A stretch of DNA of 64,000 nt from Vibrio sp. ED004 (GTDB taxonomy: Bacteria > Pseudomonadota > Gammaproteobacteria > Enterobacterales > Vibrionaceae), in the NCBI RefSeq assembly GCF_023206395.1, contig NZ_CP066150.1, positions 1,860,001 to 1,924,000 of the forward strand. The letters run 5' to 3'. Positions 36,637 through 45,226 of the stretch are shown one piece after another. The notes below the pieces were generated by a model that was not told the DNA's origin, ran no database searches, and worked only from the letters and a program-made list of their open reading frames with translations. The translations under genes and the position numbers were made by a program. Within the stretch, counting starts at the first letter, position 1, and each line of letters opens with the position of its first letter.

Positions 36637-37807
36637 TTTTAACTTGGGAAGGACCTACCCATAGTATTAGAGCAATACTGATAACTCCACCAGCAGCAAG
36701 TATAAATACCAACATATTCAATGCACTGAACCCGAGCACACCCATAAACCAGATAAACAATGCCGAGGTACATACCTGAGAAACGCCCAATATCGAACTC
36801 GCGACGCCTGCTCGTTGTGAATAGCAACTCAATGCTTGGCTCATTGCAACACCAAAACCGAGCGAGAAACCACCACACACAAAAGCAAAACCTAACAGCG
36901 TCACATAATGCCCTAACCCACCATTAACCGATGCAAGCAGTAAGACAGCCGCTATGACAAAGCATGTTTGAGATGTCAGCATCAAGCTTTTCTGCTTAAA
37001 CACATTCAGGGCAAACGGTGCTGAAAACGACACCAACATGCTAACCAGTGCTGTGAGCGCCATAATATAAGAGTACTGACCACGGTCGAAGCCAAGCTCA
37101 GTCATGATCAACATTGGAGATACATTCACGTAAGTCAGAATCGCCGTCACACCTAAGCTAGTGATGATCACTCGGCTAATAAACAAGGGATCTTTGAACG
37201 TTTCGGTTGAAATGGAATGAGACACAGAAGCTTTGGTCACTTCAGAGTCTTGACCATTCGGCTTGGTTTCTTTTAGCACTAACACCGAGAGAAAACACAC
37301 GATAACGCCCATACTCGCCATCGTCGTGAACAGGCTCGGCCAAGGATAAACAGTCATAATTAAGTGGCCAATCACGGGCGCAATCACTGGTACGATGCAG
37401 GTAATGCCGTTCATCATCGACAGCACCTTGGCACGCTTTTGGTCGTCTAACACATCTCGCAAAATAGCGAATGCCACCACATAACATGAACCCGCACCAA
37501 CGCCTTGGAAAAAGCGTACCGCAAGAAACGGTTCCGCGCTGGTCACAACCCCGCCTAACATCGAAGAGATAGCAAAGATAATCGCACCAAAAATCGCAAC
37601 AGGCTTTCTTCCTACATTGTCGGCAAATTTACCAGCGAACAACATGGTGGTTGCCATACCTGCAAGATAGATGGAGAACGCGACATGAAGCTGCGCCTCT
37701 GAGGCATTTAGATCAGCAGCGATTTGAGGCAAGCCCACCAAATACAAATCAATCGCCGTTGGATACAAGAGAACAAGCGCGAAACTACAAAACAAAAAAC
37801 GATACAT
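36605..37807 (-). CDS. mdtL: MdtL multidrug efflux transporter (MFS, Bcr/CflA type)
   Basis: 400 residues from the ATG at 37807, preceded by GGGGGTGTT. A longer open frame to 37891 would add an unlikely non-membrane leader. Twelve membrane segments are expected. Strong similarity to E. coli MdtL is seen in [33 protein letters not shown], in [10 protein letters not shown] and in [34 protein letters not shown]. It exports drugs by proton antiport. In E. coli, mdtL-yidZ lies beside tnaAB; no tnaA is in this window, although an aromatic amino acid permease gene stands divergently upstream. Confidence 0.92.
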   Translation of the reverse strand: MYRFLFCSFALVLLYPTAIDLYLVGLPQIAADLNASEAQLHVAFSIYLAGMATTMLFAGKFADNVGRKPVAIFGAIIFAISSMLGGVVTSAEPFLAVRFFQGVGAGSCYVVAFAILRDVLDDQKRAKVLSMMNGITCIVPVIAPVIGHLIMTVYPWPSLFTTMASMGVIVCFLSVLVLKETKPNGQDSEVTKASVSHSISTETFKDPLFISRVIITSLGVTAILTYVNVSPMLIMTELGFDRGQYSYIMALTALVSMLVSFSAPFALNVFKQKSLMLTSQTCFVIAAVLLLASVNGGLGHYVTLLGFAFVCGGFSLGFGVAMSQALSCYSQRAGVASSILGVSQVCTSALFIWFMGVLGFSALNMLVFILAAGGVISIALILWVGPSQVKSDYEEATSSS

Positions 37808-38236
37808 AACACCCCCACATAATTGGTGTGAGGATAATAAGAGCAAAACGCTAAACGACCGAGTGGCATCTACGACAACAGATCTTTCCATTTACGACAA
37901 ATCATCAGTACATGAACAAAGTAACATTCAAGGGTTCATAAAAAAGCAAGCATCTGAATCGATTTTGATGAAATTACAGCGTGGCCTAACCAGTGATAAA
38001 TTAGCAAATATTGAGCAGTCAGAAATTTACAGACGTTATAAAAACGCTAAAACAATTAAGGAAAGACATACTTCAATCAGCCTCTCATATTCACTGTAAA
38101 TTTCTACTTAAATTTTTTAGAAAAATTCAAAAATAATTAGAAATTAACCCCTAACTTTACTGAGTAATTTGTTAGGCTTGGCAACAAATATTTACAATCC
38201 AACTAAAAATTAATTGGATACTTTGAGGTTGCTATC

Positions 38237-39406
38237 TTGAATATGAAATTATTCGGCAGTTCTTTGATTCTTTCAGGAACTGCATTAGGGGCTGGCATGC
38301 TTGCCATTCCCATGGTGTTGGCCCAATTTGGCTTCATGATCAGCTCAGTGCTGATGCTACTTATCTTTATCGGCACCACTTACTCTGCACTCCTATTAGC
38401 AGAAGCATGCACCAAAACCAAAGACAACAGTGGCATGAGCAGTGTCGCTTACCTAACTCTGGGCAGCAAAGGTAAACACTTTATCAATGCTCTCTTTTAC
38501 CTACTTCTGGTATGCATGCTCATCGCTTATATCTTAGGTGTTGGCGACATCATTCATAAGCTACTGCTCGATGTTGGAGTCGATGTATCGGCATCCGTTG
38601 CGTATACCATTTTCAGCCTATTGATGGGCGCTATCGTCGTCTCGGGTAAATCTTATATCGACAAACTGAACCGCGGGTTATTCATCTTGATGGTAGTCAT
38701 GCTGTTTATTGTGATTGCTTCTCTATTTAGCAACATTCGCCTTGATTACCTGACGCAAACTAGCAACTACACAGCCAACGACGTGGTTCAATACAGCGCC
38801 GTTATCTTTACTAGCTTTGCCTCTATGGTGGTGATCCCATCACTGGTTATCTACAACCGAGAAGCGACTCAAAAGCAGATCCGCAATATGATTCTGTTAG
38901 GCTCTGTGATTCCACTCGTGTGCTATCTCACTTGGTTGTTTGCGATTATCGGTAACCTTGGCACAGATGCGATCAGCCAGTTCCACAACATTTCAGAACT
39001 GATTTCAGCGTTTAGCGGACAGTCTGCTTGGTTGAAAGTGGTGATTGCGCTGTTCTCAGCATTAGCTTTGGTGACTTCTTTCCTTGGCGTGTCGATGGCG
39101 CTTTACGATCAAAACAAAGATGCTGTAACCAACAATAAGCTAATGGCTTATGCTTTGACCTTTGTACTGCCTTTAGTATTGGCTGAGTTGTTTGCTAGCC
39201 AGTTCGTCAGCATGCTCGACTATGCAGGCATGGTGTTGGTGTTCCTAGCTATTTGGGGACCACTCGCAATGGTAGTTAAGGTTCGTAGACCTGACTTCCC
39301 TCACCTACAAATCGAGGGCAGCTACACAGCAGCAGGTGGCGACACCGCACTAATGGCGACATTCGGTTTTGGCGCGTTGATTTTCGTGTCCTGGTTTATG
39401 GGCTAG
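38237..39406 (+). CDS. Aromatic amino acid permease (TyrP/TnaB/Mtr family)
   Basis: 389 residues of the HAAAP family. About 11 hydrophobic segments; the N-terminal GSSLILSGTALGAGMLAIPMV is the family hallmark and binds substrate and sodium or proton. It imports tyrosine or tryptophan. The start may be TTG at 38237 (GAGG eight bases upstream) or ATG at 38243 (spacing 14). It is divergent from mdtL with about 430 bases between and ends at a strong terminator. TyrP rather than TnaB is my guess. Confidence 0.85.
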   Translation: MNMKLFGSSLILSGTALGAGMLAIPMVLAQFGFMISSVLMLLIFIGTTYSALLLAEACTKTKDNSGMSSVAYLTLGSKGKHFINALFYLLLVCMLIAYILGVGDIIHKLLLDVGVDVSASVAYTIFSLLMGAIVVSGKSYIDKLNRGLFILMVVMLFIVIASLFSNIRLDYLTQTSNYTANDVVQYSAVIFTSFASMVVIPSLVIYNREATQKQIRNMILLGSVIPLVCYLTWLFAIIGNLGTDAISQFHNISELISAFSGQSAWLKVVIALFSALALVTSFLGVSMALYDQNKDAVTNNKLMAYALTFVLPLVLAELFASQFVSMLDYAGMVLVFLAIWGPLAMVVKVRRPDFPHLQIEGSYTAAGGDTALMATFGFGALIFVSWFMG

Positions 39407-39438
39407 AGCTTATGGGTTTGCCCAAACATTTCTGATAA

Positions 39439-39472
39439 AAAAGCCCGTGAATTCTGAGATTCACGGGCTTTT
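39439..39472. terminator. Bidirectional terminator between permease and NIT chemoreceptor genes
   Basis: A perfect 14-base-pair stem AAAAGCCCGTGAAT/ATTCACGGGCTTTT with a six-base loop; it has A and T runs on both sides. Confidence 0.92.
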
Positions 39473-39525
39473 CAGTTTTTACTAAGGCAGCTCTAATCGA
39501 ACTGCCTTTGGGCTGCTTTAAAAGA

Positions 39526-41505
39526 CTAGCTCTTAAACGTACTAGCGATCTCTTTCAGTGAAGCCGCCAATTCAGCTTGCTCTTTGGCAGTTGCTGCAAT
39601 TTGTGTTGCGCCTGTGGTCGACTCTGTCGACTTCTGTTCTACCGCCATGACGTTTTGTGCAATATCTTGAGTCACCACCGCTTGCTCTTCTGTTGCTGTA
39701 GCGATCTGTTCCGTCATGCTGAAGATCTCACTTATCGAAGCTGAGATACTTTGTAAGGTTTGCTCGACCTCTTTTGAATCTTGTACCGCGTTTGATGACA
39801 TCTTCTTACTGTTATCAATCACGTTGAACGCGGTCTGCACATCTGATTGTAGAGAACTGATGAAGCCTTCAATCTCCAATGTCGATTCTTGCGTACGCTG
39901 AGCCAGTGTACGAACTTCATCAGCAACGACCGCAAAGCCACGGCCTTGCTCACCAGCTCGTGCCGCTTCAATCGCTGCATTCAATGCTAATAGATTGGTT
40001 TGTTCTGCTACCGACTTAATCACATCAATCACACTGTTAATGTTATTGCTGCTCTCGTGCAGATGAGTAATTTTTTCGGCTAGGTCATTAATTTCAGATG
40101 CTAGTTTTTCGATAGAGTGATAAGACTCTTTAACCGTACTCAAACCTTCTTGCGACTGCTCATCGACCATCTTAGCGGAGCTTGCTGTCTGCTGAGTTTT
40201 CGCAGCTACTTCATTTACTGTGGCCGACAACTCTTCCGTTGCCGTCGCAACCAAGCCGATTTGATCTTGCTGTTGAACTAGCGTGTTCGAGTTGTAATGA
40301 CAAGTTTGCGAGGTTTCTTCAGCAGCTGAAGCTAATGTCAGGCTCGATTGAGACAGATTGTCGATAACGTTCGAGAACTTCTCTAGCGTTTCGTTCAGTG
40401 CCGAAGAGATCTGACCAAGCTCGCTGTCACCAACGTACTTAGCACGAACAGTTAGATCGTTGTCATTACGAACTTTAGACAACATCACCGTCAGGTCTTT
40501 TACTCTCATCGTTAGGTCACTGATCGCCTTAAAGCTCACAAAGGTTGCGAACAAAGTAATCAAAACAAACAGACCAATACTCATCATCATCGCAGACTGT
40601 GCCTGTGACATTTTTTTCTCGGTTAGCGCAATCACTGATTCTGCTAGGTGGTTTTCTGTTTTCTTTAGCTGAACAATACGAGCGGTAGATTGTGAGAACC
40701 AGTACACAGGGTCGACATCAAAGCCGCTCGTCTTAGATTCAGCCAAGCTACGAAGCTTTTCGACTTCTGCCACTGAGCGGTCATTTAACTGTTGCTCGAA
40801 GAAACGAACGTTCGCTGGATTGCTCAACACTTCAAAGTTCGAGAAATAGGTATTTTGCTCTGTCACCAAAGAGATGAATTTCACCAGCATACCCGGGCCA
40901 AATTCATTTTTAGAAAAGGTGTTATTTAGGACAGCACGTTCAATACCCGCTCGCTCTTTACCTTGCAAAAAGTTGTAGTAAGCGATGGTTTCTGTGGTGA
41001 TGGTAGCATCGGAACTTAGCTCAGCAATTAACGCCGATACACTCAGCAGCTTTGCATTAAGTTTGGTGTAATAAGCCAAAGCTTCAGAAAGCGGAATCGA
41101 TTGAGAATCCACTCTATTTCGAATCGTTGTTATCTGATTAAGACTTTGGCTTATCTCTGTGTTCAGGCGGTTGATCTGTGGCAGGTTGATATTGGCAGAC
41201 TGCCAGTAATCATTTCTTTGGTTACGTCGGTTGTCGGCGTTGGTTCTCTGTGCGGCTAATTCACTGACGAACTGGGTACCTTGAGAGCCAATAAAGCCAG
41301 CAGTCATGCCTCGCTCTTTTTGCAACTCATGCACTAATTCACTGTACACCACCGACAGGCGTGTTAGTTGATTTAATGAGGACATTTCAGTCTTAGTTTC
41401 TACGCCTTTGGATATCGCAGAAACACTGAGCCAGAGAAACCCTAAGATCGGCAAAATAAGCAAAGCGATGATTTTTTGCTTAAAAGACATATCGGTTAAT
41501 TTCAT
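39526..41505 (-). CDS. Methyl-accepting chemotaxis protein with NIT sensor domain
   Basis: 659 residues, AGGAAATAAAA before the ATG. TM1 is at about 10-30. The long periplasmic all-helical region has [21 protein letters not shown] and [20 protein letters not shown], the paired motifs of NIT domains that sense nitrate or nitrite in characterised members. TM2 is near 305-325, HAMP after it, then the signalling tip [36 protein letters not shown]. The ligand here is unproven. Confidence 0.9.
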   Translation of the reverse strand: MKLTDMSFKQKIIALLILPILGFLWLSVSAISKGVETKTEMSSLNQLTRLSVVYSELVHELQKERGMTAGFIGSQGTQFVSELAAQRTNADNRRNQRNDYWQSANINLPQINRLNTEISQSLNQITTIRNRVDSQSIPLSEALAYYTKLNAKLLSVSALIAELSSDATITTETIAYYNFLQGKERAGIERAVLNNTFSKNEFGPGMLVKFISLVTEQNTYFSNFEVLSNPANVRFFEQQLNDRSVAEVEKLRSLAESKTSGFDVDPVYWFSQSTARIVQLKKTENHLAESVIALTEKKMSQAQSAMMMSIGLFVLITLFATFVSFKAISDLTMRVKDLTVMLSKVRNDNDLTVRAKYVGDSELGQISSALNETLEKFSNVIDNLSQSSLTLASAAEETSQTCHYNSNTLVQQQDQIGLVATATEELSATVNEVAAKTQQTASSAKMVDEQSQEGLSTVKESYHSIEKLASEINDLAEKITHLHESSNNINSVIDVIKSVAEQTNLLALNAAIEAARAGEQGRGFAVVADEVRTLAQRTQESTLEIEGFISSLQSDVQTAFNVIDNSKKMSSNAVQDSKEVEQTLQSISASISEIFSMTEQIATATEEQAVVTQDIAQNVMAVEQKSTESTTGATQIAATAKEQAELAASLKEIASTFKS

Positions 41506-41900
41506 TTTTATTTCCTAGCGGCTAACGAATCTTTATTTGTCGTGTAATTAGACACACTTCTAAAACGGTGTACCTTTACTGAGATCATAATAATATTTAG
41601 TTTTATCAATTACCGTGCCATATCGGACGGTAATCAATAACGCTAGCATTTAACCTTACTGAATTCATTGACTTGTCTATAAAACTGTTAGCTATGCAAC
41701 TTTATAAAACACAAAAAATGTACAACAACATTTTCCCGACGCAAGTGACTGAAAAATGACAGTTTTTAATAACCCTAAAGGGGTATTCGAGTACCCACAA
41801 TCCCCTCTGTATTCACTATATATTCAGCACCAACTATGTATAATGCCGGGCTCAAAAAGTTAAGAATTCAATTAACGTAGAAGCAGAATTAGAGGTTTTT
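41506..41900. other. Intergenic region with an inverted repeat
   Basis: No gene apart from the miniprotein that starts at 41901. ATTACCGT and ACGGTAAT are perfect 8-base arms at 41609-41616 and 41627-41634, extendable to 12 of 14 on each side; it may be an operator for the NIT chemoreceptor gene. The plus-strand promoter of the miniprotein gene should lie near 41820-41880. Confidence 0.55.
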
Positions 41901-42074
41901 ATGGACTGTCCCGCTTGCGAAGAACACATTGGTTGGGAATGGGTGGAAGAAGAAGCAATCGAACCCAACGAAGAGTTCGATTGCCCTGAGTGTGAAGAAA
42001 CGCTGATGTACACAATTGATGAAGGCACCTATTACGGCGCGCAACATAAAACCGTCGAGGTTGTCGATAACTAG
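41901..42074 (+). CDS. 57-residue zinc-ribbon miniprotein
   Basis: MDCPACEEHIGWEWVEEEA and onward: two CxxC pairs (Cys3-Cys6 and Cys28-Cys31) separated by 21 residues, very acidic in between and after. This is a typical small zinc ribbon. AGAGG lies six bases before the ATG. The stop codon overlaps by four bases that of the convergent SDR gene. The family and partner are unknown; a nucleic-acid or protein adaptor is plausible. Confidence 0.75.
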   Translation: MDCPACEEHIGWEWVEEEAIEPNEEFDCPECEETLMYTIDEGTYYGAQHKTVEVVDN

Positions 42075-42955
42075 TCTAAACCAGACTCGTTATTTAGGTG
42101 GGCAAAGTGCTCTTTCAGGTAGTGCGTTCCCACACTTGGTGCAATGGCATCACTTTCCATTGCACTTAAGAAAAACTCCGCAGGCCCAACTCGACTCTCC
42201 GGCAATCGTCTTATCACGCTCAATACTAGCTTTCTTATCCAATCGGGAATATAAGTGATTCGCGCCGTTTTGCCCTGAGATTGAAAAGCGATTTCTGCAA
42301 TTTGTGTGGTACTGAAAGTATCAGGACCGCCCACATCGAGCTCTTTTTCAACGTTAGGGAGTGATGCCAAGATAAAATCGGCCAAGTCCCTACCATGAAT
42401 TGGGTTCAACCGAACGTCTCCAGAGCCAAAAAGGTACACTCTGCCTGATTGAGCCATGTTGTAAAACTCTTCGATGTCGACAAAAAATCCATTCGGACGA
42501 ATCACACAAGGCGCTAGCTGTCCTGATGCCAATAAGCGACGAGCAAAGCGTTCTTTTGCTTCAAGTAAGCGCACATTTTTAATCACGTTCGCCTTAAATG
42601 CCGACACATAAACAAACTTTTTAACACCTGCTCGTTCAGCTTCTTCTAACAAGTTTAGGTTCGCTTGATAGTCGACATCCATGTAACTCAGCCCCTCTTT
42701 TTGACGTGTGATACCAACACAAGAGATAACGATATCAATCCCGTCACAACACCCTTTCAGGCTATTAGCGTCGGTCACTTGCGCGATCTGAATTTGAGAG
42801 TCATCCAAACCGAGATCCTTTAATTTGGTAGCAGCGCGAGCAAGGGCTTTGAAATCAGCATCACAGGTTTGGAGTGCTTCGATAAGGTGGCGACCTAAGT
42901 ATCCTGTTGCCCCTGCCACTAAAATTCGGCTTTTAGGCTTATTCGTTACGTTCAT
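42071..42955 (-). CDS. Atypical SDR/NmrA-like NAD(P)-binding protein
   Basis: 294 residues. The dinucleotide motif is VAGATGYLGRHLIEAL (about 13-28). VISCVGITRQ and FVYVSAF (no YxxxK active site apparent) place it among atypical short-chain dehydrogenases such as NmrA/complex I assembly-type proteins, which bind NADP(H) for sensing or reduction. It follows a membrane-protein gene by 36 bases on the same strand, facing a TetR gene. Confidence 0.83.
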   Translation of the reverse strand: MNVTNKPKSRILVAGATGYLGRHLIEALQTCDADFKALARAATKLKDLGLDDSQIQIAQVTDANSLKGCCDGIDIVISCVGITRQKEGLSYMDVDYQANLNLLEEAERAGVKKFVYVSAFKANVIKNVRLLEAKERFARRLLASGQLAPCVIRPNGFFVDIEEFYNMAQSGRVYLFGSGDVRLNPIHGRDLADFILASLPNVEKELDVGGPDTFSTTQIAEIAFQSQGKTARITYIPDWIRKLVLSVIRRLPESRVGPAEFFLSAMESDAIAPSVGTHYLKEHFAHLNNESGLD

Positions 42956-42991
42956 TTATAGATAACCTCATTTATTAAAAAGCCTCATTGA

Positions 42992-43591
42992 TTAGACAGC
43001 TTCGTTTTCCGGACGATAAGGTTCTTCTCGTAGAATATGGCTGATCAATAACTTCAGATAGAACACAGGTAAGAACCACTCTAATCCTACGGGTGATTCC
43101 ACAACATAAAGTGATAAGATCAAGCTCAGTGTATACAGAATTAAAGCAACTGGACGTTGTAGATAGAGTGCTGTTTTCAATACCAAGGCACACGCCAACA
43201 TCATGTAACCACCGGTCACTGCTACCCACATCAGATTCAAATCCAAGAACAGCCAGCTGAATACTGTTAACTGAATGAAGTGAATGGCGATAAAGGTCAT
43301 GTGTTGCTTAAAGCCTTCCCCTTCTCTGTGAAACCAGCGCTTGGCACTTGATGTCGCGTTAGTGATCACACCACCCAACATGTCGATGGTTAACAGAACT
43401 GCTGCTAGGTATTGCCCCCAAGACCAGCCCAACTCGGCATGATTGGCATACGCGGCAATCAACGCACCCGCTATAAACGGTATGTACAGTTGCAGGTGCT
43501 TCTCAGCAGATGTTGCACCCGGACCAATAAATTTATCTAGCCCACCTAAGAAGCCCGCTCTGAATGGGGGGATGTTCCAGTCAATTCTCAT
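42992..43591 (-). CDS. Integral membrane protein of unknown function
   Basis: 199 residues with five or six hydrophobic segments: about 36-50, 58-78, 98-118, 121-143, 148-165. The N-terminus MRIDWNIPPFRAGFLGGLDKFIGPG is polar, and there is no recognised motif. It is cotranscribed with the SDR gene and divergent from a TetR gene, with shared operator-like repeats between, so the pair is probably the regulated target. Confidence 0.72.
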   Translation of the reverse strand: MRIDWNIPPFRAGFLGGLDKFIGPGATSAEKHLQLYIPFIAGALIAAYANHAELGWSWGQYLAAVLLTIDMLGGVITNATSSAKRWFHREGEGFKQHMTFIAIHFIQLTVFSWLFLDLNLMWVAVTGGYMMLACALVLKTALYLQRPVALILYTLSLILSLYVVESPVGLEWFLPVFYLKLLISHILREEPYRPENEAV

Positions 43592-43630
43592 AGTTACCTC
43601 GGATAATCGTCGTCTGATTTTTATTTAGAG

Positions 43631-43707
43631 CACTTGGTCTTTTTAAATTAGATCGAAGTTTAACCACTATAAAGAATTATTTTGACCACTTGGACTAATT
43701 TAAACTA
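43631..43707. promoter_or_regulatory. Repeated operator-like boxes in a divergent TetR promoter region
   Basis: CACTTGGTCTTTTTAAATTA (43631-43650) and CACTTGGACTAATTTAAACTA (43687-43707) are imperfect direct repeats. Each also contains an internal TTTAAA dyad. Binding by the adjacent TetR protein is inferred. Confidence 0.55.
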
Positions 43708-43793
43708 AGATGACACTCATCAGCTGCATTAAGCTATTGCTTCAGTTGCCTAAATTGACTGCACCTTCAACCAATGAACTGCGAGGAATACTC

Positions 43794-44339
43794 ATGCCAA
43801 AGATCGTCGATCATGACCAAAGACGCGAAGAGATCGCACTGAAAGCCGCAGGTGTGTTTTTGGAGTTTGGTTATAAAGAACTGGGAATGAGACAGTTATG
43901 CTCACACCTCAACATGAGCAAAAGCGCGGTTTATCACTATTACAAAAGTAAAGATGAGCTGTTCAAGGCTGCGACCGAAGCGATTGTTCGACACGATAGC
44001 GGTAACCTCGCCGACTTGCCTCTAGCTGTGGATGCAACCACTGAGCAGAAGATTGAAAACTTCGTCCATATCTTTCAGGCGATAGAATCACGTCACTTCC
44101 AAGAAATGAAATTGGTCTTTGATTACATTGATGTGATTGGTCAAGAAGCTGTGGCTGAAGATGCCAGCATCGAGATCGCCAACAATAAGTATCAACAACT
44201 GCTTGCCCAATACATCAATGCCGAAAATGCAGTCGAGCTATATAGCATCCTCATCGGTCTGCTGACACACCAAACCTTATGTGGTGGAAAGCTTGAACCT
44301 GAGTATGTACGTTCCGTGGCAAGCAAATATTTAACCTAA
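43794..44339 (+). CDS. TetR-family regulator of the SDR/membrane-protein pair
   Basis: 181 residues from the ATG at 43794, with GAGGA upstream; an in-frame ATG at 43710 would add 28 unlikely residues. The helix-turn-helix is LGMRQLCSHLNMSKSAVYHYYKSKDELF. The effector domain is not classified. It is divergent from the membrane-protein gene, with repeat boxes in between, hence a probable repressor of that operon. Confidence 0.83.
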   Translation: MPKIVDHDQRREEIALKAAGVFLEFGYKELGMRQLCSHLNMSKSAVYHYYKSKDELFKAATEAIVRHDSGNLADLPLAVDATTEQKIENFVHIFQAIESRHFQEMKLVFDYIDVIGQEAVAEDASIEIANNKYQQLLAQYINAENAVELYSILIGLLTHQTLCGGKLEPEYVRSVASKYLT

Positions 44340-44448
44340 CCAGCCTTTCAACAAAAGAACATAGCTATACAGTATCAAAGGCTTAGTTGCTTTAAGATGT
44401 TCAAATAAGATCGTTTACCCTCAAGCGGATCTAATCACCGCTTTACTA

Positions 44449-44486
44449 GAACGAACGTTCAGCATAAAATATTGAACATATGTTCA
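44449..44486. promoter_or_regulatory. Paired TetR-type operators upstream of the second TetR gene
   Basis: GAACGAACGTTC (44449-44460) and the perfect palindrome TGAACATATGTTCA (44473-44486), centres 25 bases apart. The second lies 20 bases before the start codon, suggesting autorepression. The same pair precedes the AhpD-like gene. Confidence 0.75.
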
Positions 44487-44505
44487 GATTAATGAAGTAG
44501 ATGCT

Positions 44506-45090
44506 ATGGCCAAGACCGCGAAGTTCGATAGACAAGACGTAGTAGATAAAGCAACGAACCTGTATTGGGAAAAGGGCTTTCACGCGACATCTATGCGTAA
44601 CCTGCAAGATGTGATTGATATGCGTCCGGGTAGCATCTACGCGACGTTTGGCAGCAAAGAAGGTCTGTTTAAAGAGACGCTTGCTCGCTATACCGAACTT
44701 GGCATCCTCAACCTGAACCGCTTTCGCAGCGAGACAGACTCTCCAATCAAAGCACTCGAAAGCTTCGTCAAACGTGCTGTAGTCGAATCAAAACAGAGCT
44801 CGCCAAATGGCATGTGTATGCTGGCAAAAACGGTCGCAGAACTGACTGATGAGCACGCTGAGTTATTAGAAGAAGCGAAGAAATCACTGAAGATCATGGA
44901 AAGTGAATTCGCCAAGCTGATTACCGAAGCGCAAGAGCTAGGTGAGATAAGTAAAGAGCGTGAACCGACTCAACTTGCTCGACATGTTCAGGTACAAATC
45001 GCAGGCCTACGTACCTACGCGAAAACCTGTGACGACATCGATTTGCTTAACTCAATGGTTGAAGACGTATTTAAGTATCATCCTTTCTAA
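44506..45090 (+). CDS. TetR-family regulator linked to the AhpD-like gene
   Basis: 194 residues. The DNA-binding domain is ATNLYWEKGFHATSMRNLQDVIDMRPGSIYATFGSKEGLF. The effector domain has the conserved GMCMLAKTVAEL with a cysteine, as in NemR/AcuR-like TetR proteins that sense electrophiles or hypochlorous acid through cysteine. That sensing role is inferred. The gene has its own palindromic operators and ends at a large hairpin. Confidence 0.85.
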   Translation: MAKTAKFDRQDVVDKATNLYWEKGFHATSMRNLQDVIDMRPGSIYATFGSKEGLFKETLARYTELGILNLNRFRSETDSPIKALESFVKRAVVESKQSSPNGMCMLAKTVAELTDEHAELLEEAKKSLKIMESEFAKLITEAQELGEISKEREPTQLARHVQVQIAGLRTYAKTCDDIDLLNSMVEDVFKYHPF

Positions 45091-45116
45091 AAGCTGAGCT
45101 CATTTTGAAGCCATAC

Positions 45117-45177
45117 AAAAAGACTCCACTGTTAGCCTAAAGCACTAGAGCGGAGAGCGCTAGAGCGGAGTCTTTTT
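45117..45177. terminator. Bidirectional terminator between TetR and PTS genes
   Basis: AAAAAGACTCC and GGAGTCTTTTT form an 11-base-pair outer stem. Two copies of CTAGAGCGGAG lie in the interior. It serves both converging genes. Confidence 0.82.
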
Positions 45178-45226
45178 AGTTTTGACCTAGTTAACTTTAT
45201 AGATGATTAACTTTGCGGTCTAACGA

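Noticed and set aside
37808-37891. Upstream extension of mdtL to 37891
   Set aside because: The MdtL family begins at [16 protein letters not shown], and the ATG at 37807 has GGGGG upstream.
37863-38099. 78-codon plus-strand frame upstream of the aromatic amino acid permease
   Set aside because: It starts inside the region upstream of mdtL, has no clear ribosome-binding site or recognisable domain, and is polar and low in similarity to anything I know; it could be a chance frame in the divergent promoter region.
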